From NCBI GenBank assembly GCA_035041965.1, contig JAPYMA010001806.1:118728-182727 (forward strand): a stretch of 64,000 bases of DNA, written 5' to 3'. Positions within the stretch are counted from its first letter, which is position 1; every line of letters starts with the position of its first letter. The notes beneath the pieces were generated by a model. It saw nothing but the letters and a program-made list of their open reading frames with translations. It made no database searches and was not told the origin of the DNA. This document shows positions 61,354 to 64,000 of the stretch, piece by piece. The translations under genes and the position numbers were made by a program. Source of the stretch: Anisakis pegreffii. Its lineage: Eukaryota > Nematoda > Chromadorea > Rhabditida > Anisakidae.

Positions 61354-64000
61354 TGATAGAAACCGCTGGGAATGGTGATGACGATGAAAGTTCGATGTGC
61401 GACGACGCAACAGACGGCGGCGATTGATGGACAAGGTTGACGTCGTCTCAAAAACTATCGAGAGTACGTATCCGCTTAGCAATGATATTATATGTAAGTA
61501 TCATGCCTGAAGGCTACGGTGTAGGCGGGGCATCCATTCCATAAGTTACTACTACTAATAATACGTTATGATTCTGATTGTGAGGTTGAACTCATTCAAT
61601 GAGCAACGACACGAATAGATCTTAATCTAATTACTTACCATAAACATATGAATCTTGTGATGGAGCTAGTAAGTTAATGGAGCTAGGAGAAGTGGATACG
61701 CTGGTAAGAGCTACTCTTATATGAATGGGTGAACGAATTTACCGAAATGAATCTAAGGAGTTTGGAGAACGGATGAGCAGATGACTTGTTGTTGTAGGAC
61801 TGTTGAGCGAACTGGCACGGTTCTGACGATGTTCGCCAGCTCTTATATACTCTCGATTCAGTGCAGAATGATACGGTGACATGTTGGGGAAGCACTTTTT
61901 TGGGAGGTTCTGTTGACTTTTTGTAATGAGCATGTTGGAGTGGACACTAGATTTCATTAGTTCAAGAAGCCAGCCTCATCAAACAAGCGAATTAAGCGGT
62001 GAAAAGCAACATGTGGGAATTCATTAACGAAAATTTTCCACTATTGATAATCCGTATGTAGGTTACTTTGCTTCTAGGCAGTCCCATAGCAATGTTAGCC
62101 GAGGCGAAACTTAGCATTAATTAAGAAATTTTATTGACTTCCTTAAGCCTTCCATCTGATCATTCTTGCATCATTACGAACAAAAAAAATGCTTTTTTCG
62201 ATAAACATTCGACAAGACGCATAAGCGGCTTGGTCGGATGAGAAGCCCTCCATTAGTGTTGAACATTTTAAGCTGATTATAAGCACAACTTCATTATTTC
62301 TTGACTCATATGGTTGCTTATACAGTACCATCATGAAATCGTCCGAGGCGGCTGATTCGGTCATCTCAAATACTCATCTCTTATTGTACATTTGCGTTCG
62401 GCACTATCTTTATGCTTGGAAACTCACAACGAATCATTAGATAACGGAGGCAATTTTGTTCACCCATCGTATCGTTTCCATTTCATTCATTTGTCGTGAT
62501 ACACTCAGAGAAGCGTAACCTCGGCTAATAGATTGTTACGACTTCCTCAACCGTAAGTGCTATAATATAACGCTAGAGCCTTGGTGATAATAGACATAGG
62601 TTTGGAGATAGTAGAACTGAATTTTAACTTTGCAACGAGGCTAGATAATCATGTGAAAAAAGAGGCTGTTATAGATCGGGCAGTTCTAGAAGCAATTCTA
62701 AACCAGCTAGAAGTGTGAGCCCGAAATTGTACTGGTGTCTCCACTACTCAGGCGGATTCATTCAAATTATCGTTCTTTCCGTATTTTCGCCCTCGGGAAT
62801 GATCTCGAACGTAGATAATTCCAGCGTATTAGTGCATATTTAAGTAATCAAAACGGCGATTAAAATTTTTCCTTCTAAGAATATAAACACCCTGTTCAGT
62901 CTTTCTCTAACATAATTTGCTGACGGATTTAGCCGGATGATCTGAGAAACAAATGAATATTTTACAAATAGTTGCACTTTCGAACATGTTTGTTCGCTCA
63001 CTTGAATGTCAACCACTCACATTCATTTGTGATAAAGTAAATTTGCAGTGACACTCAGACGCAAGTGGTTTAAAGAATGAACGGTGTGCAAAAATACTCA
63101 ATTAGGTTTTCAACTTGTCGATGCTGTTGTTTGAATGCGTTTAATCGTCAACGCAGCCTGATACATACATGCATATTTCAGTGGATATTCGAGCAATTTC
63201 TAAGTGAAATCCGCAAACTTCAATGATGTATCATATGGGTAATTATCCTCGGAAATGGATTGGCACCCTGCACAACCCTACGAGAGAACATCGACGAGTT
63301 GCTCGATTAATGTGATCTTAGTGGAAATTGTTTACTTCCGTTTTTGTTTCGACACAATCGAGGAGGGATAAAGTTAACAAATTGTAACTTGTTCATCCGT
63401 TGGGATACATGGCTGATCTCGTATGTACGTGGACACTGAACGGTATTTCTGAACTGAACATCAAAGGGAGTTGAATTCATTGGAGCGAGAAAAAAATTCC
63501 CTTGATAGAAAATGGTGATCGCATCAGTGGTGTCACGAATGTGAGCATTATTTGTTATTGATACTATATAGTCAACAAGAATACCAGATAATCTTAGAAC
63601 AAATGAGAATTTAATAACGCTCGCAACTGTTGACGCTTTAATAATGCTCTCAAAATTTTTGACGACGATCGAAAAGACTTTCAATTACGAACGGCTTAGC
63701 AGTTGATCACTAGATGATGTCTTAGATAAGATTAGTAAACATCGATATATGTTATATTAAATGTGAGTTTCGCTTTTCATCCGTTACTTCAGCGCTTTTT
63801 GCGTTATTAGCCTATCGTACACCATCTCGGTTCAAGTCTCAAAAATGAACGAAAACATCAAAATTTCTTCAGATCGCATACGGTAGTTTCCGTCCGATTG
63901 CAGACATTCCATGAAATTTTCATAGCAGTCGGCATCCAGTCACTCGATTTCAAGAAATTTCTGTTTCTGAATATTAATGAGGTTCAAGTCTAGTATCATA
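61354..64000. other. No confident gene
   Basis: About 2.6 kb upstream of flp-14, including its promoter. Two minus-strand frames deserve a note: 62143-62364 (73 codons) and 63307-63684 (125 codons, with FYQGNFFLAPMNSTPFDVQF). The latter has an AAG and a GTAAAC at plausible splice positions but no family is recognised, so neither is called as a gene. Confidence 0.4.

Overview
The window reads as nuclear DNA of a nematode. It is AT-rich, its genes are split into short exons with mostly TTTCAG-type 3' splice sites, and its gene content is nematode-typical: a TWK two-pore potassium channel, an Srx-like chemoreceptor, an SXP/RAL-2 (DUF148)-like secreted protein, EB-module proteins and a flp-14-type neuropeptide precursor. 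Introns are longer than usual in Caenorhabditis and the SXP/RAL-2-like protein is suggestive of a parasitic species, but I cannot name one. I saw no rRNA, tRNA, CRISPR or operon of bacterial type.

Layout: 0.2-1.1 kb (-) small basic orphan gene; 3.3-4.7 kb (+) weak two-exon candidate; 5-10 kb mostly featureless apart from a degenerate inverted repeat near 9.0-9.5 kb; 10.0-13.3 kb (+) 159-aa coiled-coil protein; 13.5-18.5 kb (-) a protein with 11 EB modules (5' end unresolved); 19.6-21.4 kb (-) a secreted protein with 3 EB modules; 22.2-26.1 kb (-) TWK channel; 28.8-30.4 kb (-) TMEM33/Krueppel-homolog-2 protein; 31.8-35.4 kb (+) mitochondrial DnaJ (Tid1/DNJ-10 type), head-to-head with TMEM33; 37.9-40.9 kb (-) omega-class glutathione S-transferase with a dead duplicate exon in an intron; 43.2-46.6 kb (+) Srx-like GPCR; 47.2-49.4 kb (-) tandem DUF148-like secreted protein; 49.5-49.7 kb a 133-bp MITE with 9-bp target duplications; 51.5-55.4 kb (+) four-TM MARVEL-like membrane protein; 57.0-61.3 kb (-) FLP-14 precursor with three copies of the KHEYLRF-amide peptide; 61.4-64.0 kb no confident gene.

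Gene models were built by hand from reading frames, donor GT / acceptor AG sites and codon phase. In each multi-exon model listed with high confidence the phases of all internal junctions agree and the exon lengths sum to a whole number of codons, which is strong internal support. The genes are functionally unrelated neighbours (neuronal signalling: TWK, GPCR, flp-14; stress/organelle: DnaJ, GST-omega, TMEM33; secreted: EB and DUF148-like); the only obvious shared regulation would be the divergent TMEM33/DnaJ promoter region. The most notable observations are the complete FLP-14 gene hidden behind a 2.9-kb intron, the decayed GST exon duplicate, the EB-module cluster, the MITE, and the frequent use of AAG/GAG 3' splice sites.
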